A DNA stretch of 23,643 nucleotides, from positions 1 through 23,643 of the forward strand of contig CAZGVW010000063.1 in assembly GCA_964529265.1 (NCBI GenBank). The letters are read 5' to 3'. Shown piece after piece: positions 17,416 to 23,643 of the stretch. Position numbers and translations under genes: made by a program. The stretch's first letter is position 1. Each line of letters begins with the position of its first letter. The notes under the pieces were generated by a model. The model was given only the letters and a program-made list of their open reading frames with translations, ran no database searches and was not told the DNA's origin. The stretch is from CAZGVW01 sp964529265 (lineage in GTDB: Bacteria; Planctomycetota; Phycisphaerae; Phycisphaerales; UBA1924).

Positions 17416-17766
17416 TCACCAGCCGCCGCGGCCGCCGCCGGAGCGACCACCGCCACCGCCGCCGCCGTAGCCGCCGCGGCTGCCGCCGGAGCGACCACCG
17501 CCGCCGCCGAACGAGCCCTGCTCGCGCGGACGAGCCTCGTTGACGGTCAGAGCCCGGCCCTTGAGCGAATAGCCGTTCATCCGCTCGATCGCGGTGTTGG
17601 CCTCGTCATCGCTGGACATTTCGACGAACCCGAAGCCGCGGGACCGACCCGTCTCCCGATCCATGACGACTGACGCCGTGGCAACCTCACCGTGCTCGGT
17701 GAAGAGGTCGCGGAGTTCGCCATCGCTCATGCTGAAGGGGAGATTACCGACGTAGATCTTCTTCAC
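17416..17766 (-). CDS. RRM-type RNA-binding protein with glycine-rich tail
   Basis: Small single-RRM protein of 116 residues. RNP2 is KIYVGNLP at 3-10 and RNP1 is RGFGFVEM at 43-50, including the aromatic residues that stack on RNA. Residues 85-116 are almost only Gly, Arg and Ser with a final Trp (GGRSGGG repeated). The same design is known from cyanobacterial Rbp proteins and other bacteria, often cold-inducible. The only sensible start is a GTG just before KKIYVGN, with GAGG 9 nt upstream; no ATG is close by. The gene stands alone with its own terminator. The tail is encoded by near-repeats: the 21-bp unit at 17434-17454 recurs at 17482-17502, which makes the tail length prone to variation. 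Likely role is RNA chaperone or cold/stress response, inferred from family. Confidence 0.92.
   Translation of the reverse strand: MKKIYVGNLPFSMSDGELRDLFTEHGEVATASVVMDRETGRSRGFGFVEMSSDDEANTAIERMNGYSLKGRALTVNEARPREQGSFGGGGGRSGGSRGGYGGGGGGGRSGGGRGGW
17434..17502. repeat. 21-bp direct repeat in the glycine-rich coding region
   Basis: The 21-bp sequence at 17434-17454 is repeated exactly at 17482-17502, a 48-bp (16-codon) offset. It encodes GGRSGGG in the RRM protein tail and is embedded in a GCC-triplet-rich tract. Confidence 0.7.
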
Positions 17767-17879
17767 GATCCAGATCCTCGCCCGAGACACTTGATGCTTC
17801 GAACCATTGACGAGACTCGGGCGATTCGCGTCGGTCCTGAAACGCGGCCGCCGCACGATCGGGCGGCCGAAGTGGAACA

Positions 17880-17885
17880 AGTATA
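17880..17885 (-). promoter_or_regulatory. candidate -10 element (TATACT) of the RRM gene
   Basis: TATACT reads toward the RRM gene about 113 nt before its GTG start, implying a leader of about 105 nt. The -35 region is weak. The 241-nt divergent region 17767-18007 holds no gene that I can see; this leader and the start region of the YwaF-like gene are its only content. Confidence 0.3.
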
Positions 17886-18007
17886 ACCTCCAAAGCGACT
17901 TCCGCCAGTGGTTTGCGCCTCCCGCGCCGGGGGATGCGCCGCGGAGGCGATCCGGGTGGTTTCGGACCGCTTCCAGCCCCGTTTCCCCCATGTGGATACC
18001 CCCTTCC

Positions 18008-18778
18008 ATGCTGACGCTTGCCCAGGACACCCCCGGGTTCGAGCCTTTCGGCAAGATGCACGCCCTCTCCGCGGGGGCTTGCGCCCTGGTCATGGCGGCG
18101 CTGATCTTCGCCGGCTGGAGGCTTCGCCGGAAGCATCCTCGCGGGGAGGAACGGCTGCGGTTCGCCTGGGCCGGCAGCGTCATGGCGTGGCAGGTGTTCG
18201 CGACCATCTGGTGGGTCCTGCCGCGGAACTGGAACATCGAGATCAGCCTGCCGCTCCATGTCTGCGATGTCGCCGCGGTCATCGCCGGGCCCGCGCTGCT
18301 CCTGCGCACAAAATGGCCCCGGCACATCCTGTACTTCTGGGGCCTCGGGCTCTCGACGCAGGCGTTCTTCACGCCGGTGCTCCGCGAGGGGCCGGTAGAC
18401 ATGCGCTTTTGGCTCTTCTGGGTCGGCCACACGCAGATCGTGGGATCGGCGCTCTACGACCTCATCGTCCGCGGCTACCGGCCGACGTGGCGATCGTTTC
18501 TGGCGATCACCGGCATTTCGCTGCTGTACGCGGCGATCATGGTTCCCTTCAACGTGGCGCTCGGCGTCAACTACGGCTACGTCGGAAACACGCTGCCCGA
18601 AAACCGCACGATGCTCGATTCGCTCGGCCCCTGGCCGCAGCGGCTCATCGCGCTGTGGGTGCTGGCGGAGATGGCGTTTGCGGCACTGTGGGCCATCTGG
18701 CCGACGGGGCGGCTGATCGGCCGCCTGTTTCGCGGCGCCGGAAGCCGCGATCAGGACTCGCCGACCGCGCCGCCATAG
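18008..18778 (+). CDS. YwaF / TIGR02206-type integral membrane protein
   Basis: Polytopic membrane protein of about 256 residues with seven or so hydrophobic segments. Family features are LPLHVCD at 81-87, YFWGLGLSTQAFFTP at about 109-123, a histidine in the segment WVGHTQIV (His141) and the loop NYGYVGNTLPENRTMLDSLGPWP at about 188-210. These match the uncharacterised YwaF-like family (TP0381 group); no molecular function is established. Two ATGs are possible. The one at 18008 has no clear ribosome-binding site, and the one at 17990 adds MWIPPS. The 3' end overlaps the convergent CPBP protease gene by 28 bp, so the last nine codons are antisense to the protease tail. Confidence 0.85.
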   Translation: MLTLAQDTPGFEPFGKMHALSAGACALVMAALIFAGWRLRRKHPRGEERLRFAWAGSVMAWQVFATIWWVLPRNWNIEISLPLHVCDVAAVIAGPALLLRTKWPRHILYFWGLGLSTQAFFTPVLREGPVDMRFWLFWVGHTQIVGSALYDLIVRGYRPTWRSFLAITGISLLYAAIMVPFNVALGVNYGYVGNTLPENRTMLDSLGPWPQRLIALWVLAEMAFAALWAIWPTGRLIGRLFRGAGSRDQDSPTAPP

Positions 18779-19431
18779 AAGGAGCGCCCAAGGCCGATCG
18801 TGAACACAAAGCAGCCGAAGAGCGCGTGCTCGATGGACGCCATGAGCGTGGAGCGGGTGCGCGCATAGGTCATGGCGAACAGCGCGCCGCCGATGAGCGT
18901 CATCGCCACCGCCAGCCAGTTGCGAAAAATGATGTGCATGAATCCGAAGGCGATCGCGCTCGCGGCGATCATTGCCCCCTCGGAGCGGAACACGCCGCGA
19001 TACCGGTGGAAGAGGAACGTGCGGTAGATCACCTCCTGGGGATAGACGGAGAACACCGGGTAGGCGACCATGATCACCGCCCAGAGGCCGGGATCTCGCT
19101 TCACGAGGCCGAAGAGCCGCTCCGGCGCGAGCGCCGCGACCAGGATTCCGATCCCGAGCGCGAGCAATGCGAACTGCGCGAGCATCCATCTCGTCCGACC
19201 TGTGCGCATGTGGGCGTTCCACAGCTGCGCGCGGTCGAATGAGCGATCGAGCAGGAGCATGGCGAGGGTGACCGCTGCGCACACGAGCAGAATGGGAATG
19301 AGGACGCCCCGCGGCGGGATCTGCGTGAGCGCGAACGGAATGCCGCCGAAGAGCAGGGCGAACTCGACCAGCCGCGGCCACGAGAAGGGACGATCGCCCT
19401 CGACGCCCTCTTCAGGAGTGTCCACCGTCAT
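18751..19431 (-). CDS. CPBP-family intramembrane protease-like protein with altered motifs
   Basis: Membrane protein of 226 residues from the CAAX protease/bacteriocin-processing (CPBP) family, with about seven hydrophobic segments. Motif 1 is PQEVIYRTFLFHRY: the usual EExxxR appears as Gln132-Glu133-xxx-Arg137. Motif 2 is FGFMH (FxxxH, His166). Motif 3 is EHALFG, with His202 but Gly206 where HxxxN is expected. The histidines are kept, while the first Glu and the Asn are replaced. In Rce1 that Glu is catalytic, so activity is uncertain; PQE-type members may form their own subgroup. The ATG at 19431 overlaps the methyltransferase stop (ATGA) and has AGGGGG just upstream, so I rejected an earlier ATG at 19509. 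The gene is translationally coupled to the methyltransferase. Confidence 0.85.
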   Translation of the reverse strand: MTVDTPEEGVEGDRPFSWPRLVEFALLFGGIPFALTQIPPRGVLIPILLVCAAVTLAMLLLDRSFDRAQLWNAHMRTGRTRWMLAQFALLALGIGILVAALAPERLFGLVKRDPGLWAVIMVAYPVFSVYPQEVIYRTFLFHRYRGVFRSEGAMIAASAIAFGFMHIIFRNWLAVAMTLIGGALFAMTYARTRSTLMASIEHALFGCFVFTIGLGRSFYGGAVGES

Positions 19432-20273
19432 CGGCCCCCTCTCGCCGGAACCACACCCTCGGCCCAGCACATGACGTACCAGAGCGCAGCGTCCGGGCGC
19501 GAAGACCATTCCGAATAGGCGCGAAGGCTCTCATCGATGGATGCTTCATCGAGCAGCCGCTCGGCAAGAATGATCTCGCGCGAGCCGCGCAGCACGCCCT
19601 CGAAGTTCGCCCGAACGATGGGCCACAGCGGCGAACCGGCGCATCCTCCGAAGAACACACTCGTCGTTCGCGAGGGCGCCACACCCGCTTCGTGCAGCAA
19701 CCCCGTCAGACGACGACCGATGAAGGCATCGTTGCCGGCTCGCTCGTAGGTCTTCATGTAGGCATCCCAAAGACCCTGCACAGGCGCCGAAGCCGGCCAC
19801 ATGAAGAGTTGTGCGTGATCGTCATCGGCGAGCACCACGCGGCCGCCCGGCTTCACGGCCCGCGCCATCTGCCGCACAACGGACAGCGGATCGCGCACGT
19901 GCTCGAGCACGAACCGGGCGTGCGCGACGTCAAACGTCGCCCACTCATCCGCCCGGAGCGGAAACGCGCGCGCATCGCCCTGCCGCCAATCGACCAGGCC
20001 ATCCTCCCCCGCAGCCTTCGCCTGCCGCATCGCCTCGGCCCGCTGGCGATCATCGCGTTCGAACCCGATCACGCGCCCGCCCGCCCCCGCCGCACGCGCC
20101 ATCGCCCGCGTGAACTGACCCAGCCCGCAGCCGACATCGAGCACCGAGTCACCCTGTCGCAACTGGAGTTCGGACAAACACCGCTCGTTGAGCCAGTCGT
20201 TGAGTGCGCTCAGGCGGCGCTGCTCGTCCTCCGTCGTCCCATGCACGTACTGATCGAGTTCCTGCGAGGTCAT
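19428..20273 (-). CDS. class I SAM-dependent methyltransferase
   Basis: Soluble Rossmann-fold methyltransferase of 281 residues. Motif I is VLDVGCGLGQFT at 44-55, the acidic residue closing strand 2 is Glu72 (IGFERD), GDARAFP is at 99-105, FDVAHARFVLEHV is at about 114-126 and the post-motif KPGGRVVLAD is at 141-150. The C-terminal half (from about 150) holds the acceptor-binding part and resembles general small-molecule methyltransferases; the substrate is not recognisable. GGAG lies 6 nt before the ATG. A seven-codon frame (ATG at 20293, MRARRLI) ends in a TGA that overlaps this start, and TATACC lies further upstream. Its stop overlaps the CPBP gene start, so the two are one operon. Confidence 0.9.
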   Translation of the reverse strand: MTSQELDQYVHGTTEDEQRRLSALNDWLNERCLSELQLRQGDSVLDVGCGLGQFTRAMARAAGAGGRVIGFERDDRQRAEAMRQAKAAGEDGLVDWRQGDARAFPLRADEWATFDVAHARFVLEHVRDPLSVVRQMARAVKPGGRVVLADDDHAQLFMWPASAPVQGLWDAYMKTYERAGNDAFIGRRLTGLLHEAGVAPSRTTSVFFGGCAGSPLWPIVRANFEGVLRGSREIILAERLLDEASIDESLRAYSEWSSRPDAALWYVMCWAEGVVPARGGR

Positions 20274-20312
20274 ATCAGTCTCCGGGCGCGCATGAGGCGC
20301 GGGGCCGGATGG

Positions 20313-20318
20313 TATACC
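20313..20318 (-). promoter_or_regulatory. candidate -10 element (TATACC) for the methyltransferase-CPBP operon
   Basis: The palindrome GGTATACC at 20311-20318 lies 38 nt before the methyltransferase ATG, between the two methyltransferase genes. It matches the other TATAC-type elements in this window. No good -35 is visible. Confidence 0.25.
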
Positions 20319-20343
20319 CCGTCCAGGCCGCTGCGGAGGCGCC

Positions 20344-21096
20344 TCATGGCGGCGCGCGAAACACGTAAACCCCGAACCCCAGCGTCGCCCGCCCCCATCG
20401 CTCGTAGGCCTCCCGCCGCATCACGGCCCACGCACGCATTTCCGCGGCTTCGGCATCGCCGGGATTCGCCGCGGCAAAGGATTCGATCGACCCTAGATAT
20501 GCCCCCTCGTACGCGTCCCACTCCGCCTCCGTCGCCGTCACCGACCCGACAAGCGACAGCCCCAGCCGCTCCCCCGCGGCAATGTTGCCGGCGTGGTCCT
20601 CCATCTCGTCTTCCGAGGCGCCGAGGCTGGCCAGGTACTGCGGATCGGGCTGCTGACGCCAGAAACCCTCCCCGAGCGCCATCGCGCCCCCCGGCCGCGC
20701 GCACCGCCGCAGCACGGCCAGCGCGCCGTCGCGCCCGCCGAACGCGCCGGAGGCGCCGATGCACAACGCCGCGTCGAAGCCCGCGGCGTCCTCCCGCCTT
20801 GCGTACTCCGCTGCGTCGCCCTCCACGACAACCACACCGCCCGGCCCGTCCCAGGCCTGCGCCCTCCGGCGCGCCTCCTCCGCGAACCTCGGCGAGATTT
20901 CGACTCCCGTGCAGTTCGCGCTCCGCCGCGCCGCCAGCCTGAACAACAGTTCGCACTTGCCCGCGCCGAAATCGATCACGCGGGCGCCGCGTTCGAGAGA
21001 CAGCCACTCGATCACGCGGTCAACCGCTCCGCCCGAAAGCGGGTTGCAGATCGAGAGCGTCCGGTGGCCGATCCATGAGACACGGGCACGGTCCAT
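20344..21096 (-). CDS. SAM-dependent methyltransferase, second
   Basis: Rossmann-fold methyltransferase of about 250 residues, not a close copy of the neighbouring one. Motif I is VIDFGAGKCELL at 40-51, VEISP at 65-69 gives the acidic ribose-binding residue, VEGDAAEY is at 91-98 and ARPGGAMALGEGFW at 133-146. The C-terminal part (from about 150) contains EWDAYEGAY and a tryptophan-rich helix near the end. The substrate is unknown. The ATG at 21096 is preferred to an in-frame ATG at 21165, because the longer form would overlap the divergent DUF1294 start. No Shine-Dalgarno sequence is evident at either. It lies 70 nt upstream of the methyltransferase-CPBP pair on the same strand and could be read together with it. 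Confidence 0.85.
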   Translation of the reverse strand: MDRARVSWIGHRTLSICNPLSGGAVDRVIEWLSLERGARVIDFGAGKCELLFRLAARRSANCTGVEISPRFAEEARRRAQAWDGPGGVVVVEGDAAEYARREDAAGFDAALCIGASGAFGGRDGALAVLRRCARPGGAMALGEGFWRQQPDPQYLASLGASEDEMEDHAGNIAAGERLGLSLVGSVTATEAEWDAYEGAYLGSIESFAAANPGDAEAAEMRAWAVMRREAYERWGRATLGFGVYVFRAPP

Positions 21097-21150
21097 GCAT
21101 TGCTTGTAGCAGGGCCCAGGCCGCCCTGCTTCAGACCGCCGCGACAATGG

Positions 21151-21156
21151 TATAAG
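21151..21156 (+). promoter_or_regulatory. candidate -10 element (TATAAG) of the DUF1294 gene
   Basis: TATAAG ends 7 nt before the DUF1294 ATG. Used as a -10 it would place the transcript start at the ATG. AAGGG within it could instead serve as a ribosome-binding site, so the two readings compete. Confidence 0.3.
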
Positions 21157-21163
21157 GGCAAGC

Positions 21164-21451
21164 ATGCGCTGGTGGCTGATCCCGATCGCCCTCTATCTCG
21201 TCATGAGCCTCGTCACGCTCGCCGCCTACGGCGTTGACAAGCGCGCCGCGCGCCTCGGTCGCCGCCGCATTCCGGAGCGCACACTCCACCTCCTCGAACT
21301 CCTCGGCGGCTGGCCCGGCGCCCTCCTCGGCATGCGCGTCGTGCGGCACAAGGGGAACAAGACGTCCTACGTCATCGTCTTCTGGCTGATCGTTCTCCTC
21401 CATGCCGCGGGATGGGGCTTCTTCCTGTGGGCGAGACACACACAGGGTTGA
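21164..21451 (+). CDS. DUF1294 family small membrane protein
   Basis: Small inner-membrane protein of 95 residues with two or three hydrophobic segments (about 3-22 and 69-89). The family pattern is complete: YGVDKRAARLGRRRIPE at 22-38, LHLLELLGGWPGALLG at 41-56 and RHKGNKTSYVIVFW at 61-74. Some family members carry an added cold-shock domain; this one is the minimal form. The function is not known. Its start is 67 nt from the divergent methyltransferase start. Confidence 0.92.
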   Translation: MRWWLIPIALYLVMSLVTLAAYGVDKRAARLGRRRIPERTLHLLELLGGWPGALLGMRVVRHKGNKTSYVIVFWLIVLLHAAGWGFFLWARHTQG

Positions 21452-21460
21452 ACCGCGCAG

Positions 21461-21498
21461 AAAAAACGGCCGTGACGCGGTGGGGCGCGACCGGCCGT
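21461..21498 (-). terminator. rho-independent terminator of the CsbD gene
   Basis: On the minus strand ACGGCCG (21498-21492) pairs with CGGCCGT (21472-21466), with an inner CGCG/CGCG stem and a CCCCAC loop, followed by six T. It lies 40 nt after the CsbD stop and immediately beyond the convergent DUF1294 stop. On the plus strand no T-run follows, so it acts only for CsbD. Confidence 0.85.
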
Positions 21499-21538
21499 GC
21501 GAGAGAGTCCGCATGCCTCTCCGAAGGGACGCCCGGCC

Positions 21539-21718
21539 TCAGCGCCGAGCCTTGCCGACAGCCTCCTGCGCCTTGCCGACCGTTTTCTCGACCTTGCCCT
21601 CAATCTGCTTGCCCCTGTCGTCCGTCGCCTTGCCGTACGCCTCCTTCGCGACGCCCTTCGCCTGTTTCACCTTGCCTTTGACTTCCTGCTCCGTCGGGAT
21701 CGTGTCCTTGCGGGCCAT
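21539..21718 (-). CDS. CsbD-family stress response protein
   Basis: Very small, highly charged protein of 59 residues, rich in Lys, Glu, Ala and Gly. It contains the CsbD core VKGKVKQAKGVAKEAYGKAT at 13-32 and the second half EGKVEKTVGKAQEAVGKA at 40-57. CsbD proteins are abundant general-stress proteins in many bacteria (sigma-B controlled in Bacillus); their molecular role is unclear. The start has an excellent site, AAAGGAG 8 nt upstream. An in-frame ATG at 21781 would add 21 basic residues across a hairpin and is unlikely. A perfect inverted repeat lies 34 nt upstream of the start, and a strong terminator follows the gene, so it is a single-gene transcript. Confidence 0.92.
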   Translation of the reverse strand: MARKDTIPTEQEVKGKVKQAKGVAKEAYGKATDDRGKQIEGKVEKTVGKAQEAVGKARR

Positions 21719-21752
21719 GGATGCGCTCCTTTGCGTATTCAATCTCGAGTCC

Positions 21753-21772
21753 CGGCGCGAGAGTTCGCGCCG
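21753..21772. promoter_or_regulatory. perfect inverted repeat in the CsbD leader region
   Basis: CGGCGCGA-GAGT-TCGCGCCG is a perfect 8-bp inverted repeat with a 4-base spacer, 34 nt before the CsbD ATG. It could be an operator or a stable hairpin in the leader. No T-run follows on either strand, so it is not a terminator. Confidence 0.4.
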
Positions 21773-21894
21773 CGCCCTCATCCGCTTCTGACACTACCGC
21801 TCCCGCCTGAACCCTCCCTGAAACCTGAATGAATCGCTCCTCACGACGTGGTTGCGCCACGCCGAATCCCCCGCCTGTGGTAGGCTTCCGCGCC

Positions 21895-23451
21895 ATGAGC
21901 GCCGCCGAGCGTGAACCAGCCGCGGGAATGCAGCGTGGCGTCCGCATCGTCCGCTGGGTCGGCCTCGCCGCGGGCCCGGTCGCCGCCGCGGCGATGTACA
22001 TGCTCATCCCTGACGCCGCCCTCGACCACCGCGGCCGCGCCACGGCCGCCGTCGCCGCCCTCATGGCCGTCTGGTGGCTCTCGGAGGCCATCCCGCTCAG
22101 CGCCACAGCGCTCCTGCCGATCGCGCTCTTCCCCCTGCTCGGCGTGCTGAAGGTCGGCCAGGCCACAGCGCCCTACGCATCCGACCTCATCTTCCTCTTC
22201 CTCGGCGGGTTCATCGTGGGCCTCGCGATGCAGCGCTGGGGGCTGCACAAGCGCATTGCGCTCATCACGATCTCCCTCGTCGGCACGAAGCCGAAGCGCC
22301 TCGTCGCCGGCTTCATGCTCGCGACGGCCATCATGAGCATGTGGGTCTCCAACACGGCCACCGCCGTGATGATGATGCCCATCGGCATGAGCGTGATCGA
22401 TCTCGTCTTCTCGCGCCTCGGCAAGACCTTCGACGCCAACATGCCGCGCGACGCCTCAGGCCCCAACTTCGCCATGTGCCTCATGCTCGGCATCGCCTAC
22501 GGCGCATCGATCGGCGGCATCGCGACGCTCATCGGCACGCCGCCGAACCTCGTCCTCGCCGGCTTCGTCAAGAAGACCTACGGCCAGGAAATTGCCTTCG
22601 CGCAGTGGATGCGCCTCGGCGTGCCCTTCGTCGCCCTGTTCCTGCCGCTCGCATGGCTGTATCTCACGACCTTCGCGTTCCCCATTCGTCTGAAGGCCAT
22701 CCCCGGCGGCAGCGACCTCATCCGCGGCGAACTGGCCGCGCTCGGGCCCATGAAGCGCGGCGAGTGGGTCGTGTTCATCGTGTTCCTGTGCGCCGCCGCG
22801 GCGTGGATCCTGCGACCCGCCCTGGCCCGCTGGCTCGGCCTCGGCGACGGCCTCACGGACACCGGCATCGCCATCATCGCCGCGCTCTCGCTCTTCCTGA
22901 TCCCGGTTGACCTCAAGTCGCGCACCTTCACCATGGATTGGGAGACCGCGGAGCGCCTCCCCTGGGGCATCCTCATCCTGTTCGGCGGCGGCCTCAGCCT
23001 CGCGAAGGCGATGCAGGAATCGGGCGTGGATGTCGCCATCGGCCGCGCCTTCGCCGGCGTCGGCGCCCTGCCGGATGTGGCGCTCATCGCCATCATCGCC
23101 CTCGCCGTCATCTTCCTCACCGAACTCACGAGCAACACCGCCGTCACGACGTCGCTCATGCCCGTCCTCGCCGCGGCCGCCGTGGGGCTCGATATCCACC
23201 CCTACCTGCTGCTCATCCCCGCGGCCATCGCGGCCTCCTGCGCCTTCATGCTGCCCGTGGCCACGCCGCCGAACGCCATTGTGTTCTCCAGCGGCTACGT
23301 CACGCTCCCGCAGATGGCAAGGGCCGGTTTCTGGCTGAATCTGATCGGCGCTGCGCTCGTGACGCTCATGCTGTGGCTGCTCGGCGGGTGGCTGCTTGGC
23401 GAGGACTTGAGCGTTGTGCCCGAGTGGGCGGCGGCGCGGCTGGCGGAGTAA
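21895..23451 (+). CDS. SLC13/DASS sodium-dicarboxylate-type symporter
   Basis: Inner-membrane symporter of 518 residues with about 11-12 hydrophobic segments in two inverted halves. Each half carries the DASS signature: SNT at 152-154 (MWVSNTATAV) followed by GTPPNL at 214-219, and SNT at 413-415 (LTSNTAVTT) followed by ATPPNA at 456-461. These residues bind Na+ and the carboxylate substrate in VcINDY. Likely substrates are succinate, fumarate or malate, inferred from family. No RCK domain is present, unlike the SLC13 gene at 6868. The start at 21895 is chosen because an earlier in-frame ATG at 21829 adds a Pro/Arg-rich leader. It has no clear Shine-Dalgarno sequence, only TAGGCT 8 nt upstream. 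Confidence 0.93.
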   Translation: MSAAEREPAAGMQRGVRIVRWVGLAAGPVAAAAMYMLIPDAALDHRGRATAAVAALMAVWWLSEAIPLSATALLPIALFPLLGVLKVGQATAPYASDLIFLFLGGFIVGLAMQRWGLHKRIALITISLVGTKPKRLVAGFMLATAIMSMWVSNTATAVMMMPIGMSVIDLVFSRLGKTFDANMPRDASGPNFAMCLMLGIAYGASIGGIATLIGTPPNLVLAGFVKKTYGQEIAFAQWMRLGVPFVALFLPLAWLYLTTFAFPIRLKAIPGGSDLIRGELAALGPMKRGEWVVFIVFLCAAAAWILRPALARWLGLGDGLTDTGIAIIAALSLFLIPVDLKSRTFTMDWETAERLPWGILILFGGGLSLAKAMQESGVDVAIGRAFAGVGALPDVALIAIIALAVIFLTELTSNTAVTTSLMPVLAAAAVGLDIHPYLLLIPAAIAASCAFMLPVATPPNAIVFSSGYVTLPQMARAGFWLNLIGAALVTLMLWLLGGWLLGEDLSVVPEWAAARLAE

Positions 23452-23494
23452 GCGGGGAAGCCTTGGGTGCTGCACAGCCGCGCCTTCGGCCTCG

Positions 23495-23643
23495 CTACTG
23501 CCCCAGTTCCGGCCACAGGTCCTTCAGATCATCCGAGCATTGCCGCCGGATCCCGTTGGCGTCCAGTACTTCCGTCGTCGCCGCGATGGCCTCATCGCGG
23601 CGGAAGACGAGGCGATCAGACCATCGCTCCGCGAACTCGATCT
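23495..23643 (-). CDS. unknown protein, C-terminal 48 residues only
   Basis: The minus strand holds an open frame running in from the window edge and ending with TAG at 23497-23495. It reads IEFAERWSDRLVFRRDEAIA and, after ten more residues, ends IRRQCSDDLKDLWPELGQ. Most codons end in G or C, as in the real genes here. It converges on the SLC13 gene with a 43-nt gap. I do not recognise the family from so short a piece. Confidence 0.5.
   Translation of the reverse strand, partial: IEFAERWSDRLVFRRDEAIAATTEVLDANGIRRQCSDDLKDLWPELGQ

Noticed and set aside
17416..17520. GCC-triplet-rich tract as a microsatellite or CRISPR-like repeat
   Set aside because: It is explained by the Gly-rich coding tail; there are no spacers and the repeat units are irregular.
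17416..18432. Long form of the RRM protein (338 residues) starting at 18432
   Set aside because: The extra 222 residues cross the divergent YwaF-like gene and have no domain; the GTG at 17766 gives a normal RRM protein.
19692..20942. Plus-strand open frame of 416 codons across both methyltransferases
   Set aside because: Extreme Arg/Pro/Ala composition and it spans two genes and their intergenic region; a GC-driven shadow.
1..23643. tRNA/rRNA genes, insertion sequences, att sites, CRISPR arrays, toxin-antitoxin or phage-defence genes
   Set aside because: Read for on both strands; no cloverleaf, transposase, terminal repeat pair, repeat-spacer array or known defence motif was seen.

Overview
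This is a GC-rich window (about two thirds G+C by eye, third codon positions almost all G or C) from a Gram-negative-type chromosome. It encodes an OprB-type outer-membrane porin, two lipobox lipoproteins and an RND efflux pair, so the cell has two membranes. The gene mix (OprB porin, glycine-rich RRM protein, CsbD, DUF1294, CPBP protease, many membrane carriers) would fit a planctomycete of the Phycisphaerae kind. That placement is an impression from gene style; no rRNA or marker gene is present. I see no tRNA, rRNA, CRISPR array, insertion sequence, phage gene or integrase, and no gene-free stretch longer than about 250 bases.

Layout. (A) 62-6647, minus strand, read right to left: MFS transporter, L-asparaginase, OprB porin (its start overlaps the asparaginase stop by 17 nt), glutaminase, patatin-like lipoprotein. 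(B) 6868-11617, plus strand, divergent from A: SLC13 permease with two RCK_C domains, AbgT-family transporter, M20 metallopeptidase. (C) 11646-17258, minus strand: lipoprotein membrane-fusion subunit, RND pump (4-nt overlap), and a ThrE-type threonine/serine exporter. (D) 17416-17766, minus: an RRM RNA-binding protein with its own terminator. (E) 18008-21451: a YwaF-like membrane protein converging on a coupled methyltransferase/CPBP-protease pair, a second methyltransferase, and DUF1294. (F) 21539-23643: CsbD stress protein with a strong terminator, a classic SLC13 dicarboxylate-type carrier, and the 3' end of an unknown gene.

How the genes may work together. Blocks A and B read as a nitrogen/amino-acid salvage region. 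The two amidases release ammonia from Gln and Asn. A porin and several carriers would move substrates or products, and the M20 enzyme would cleave small peptides or acyl-amino acids next to an AbgT carrier. Block C is export: an RND/adaptor pair plus an amino-acid exporter, with no TolC-type channel in view. Functions are assigned at family level. Substrates and joint action are inference from motifs and gene order.

No clearly undescribed multi-gene system is evident. The best leads are the porin-asparaginase coupling, the divergent amide/peptide salvage block, the CPBP protease with altered catalytic positions coupled to a methyltransferase, and candidate leaderless promoters.
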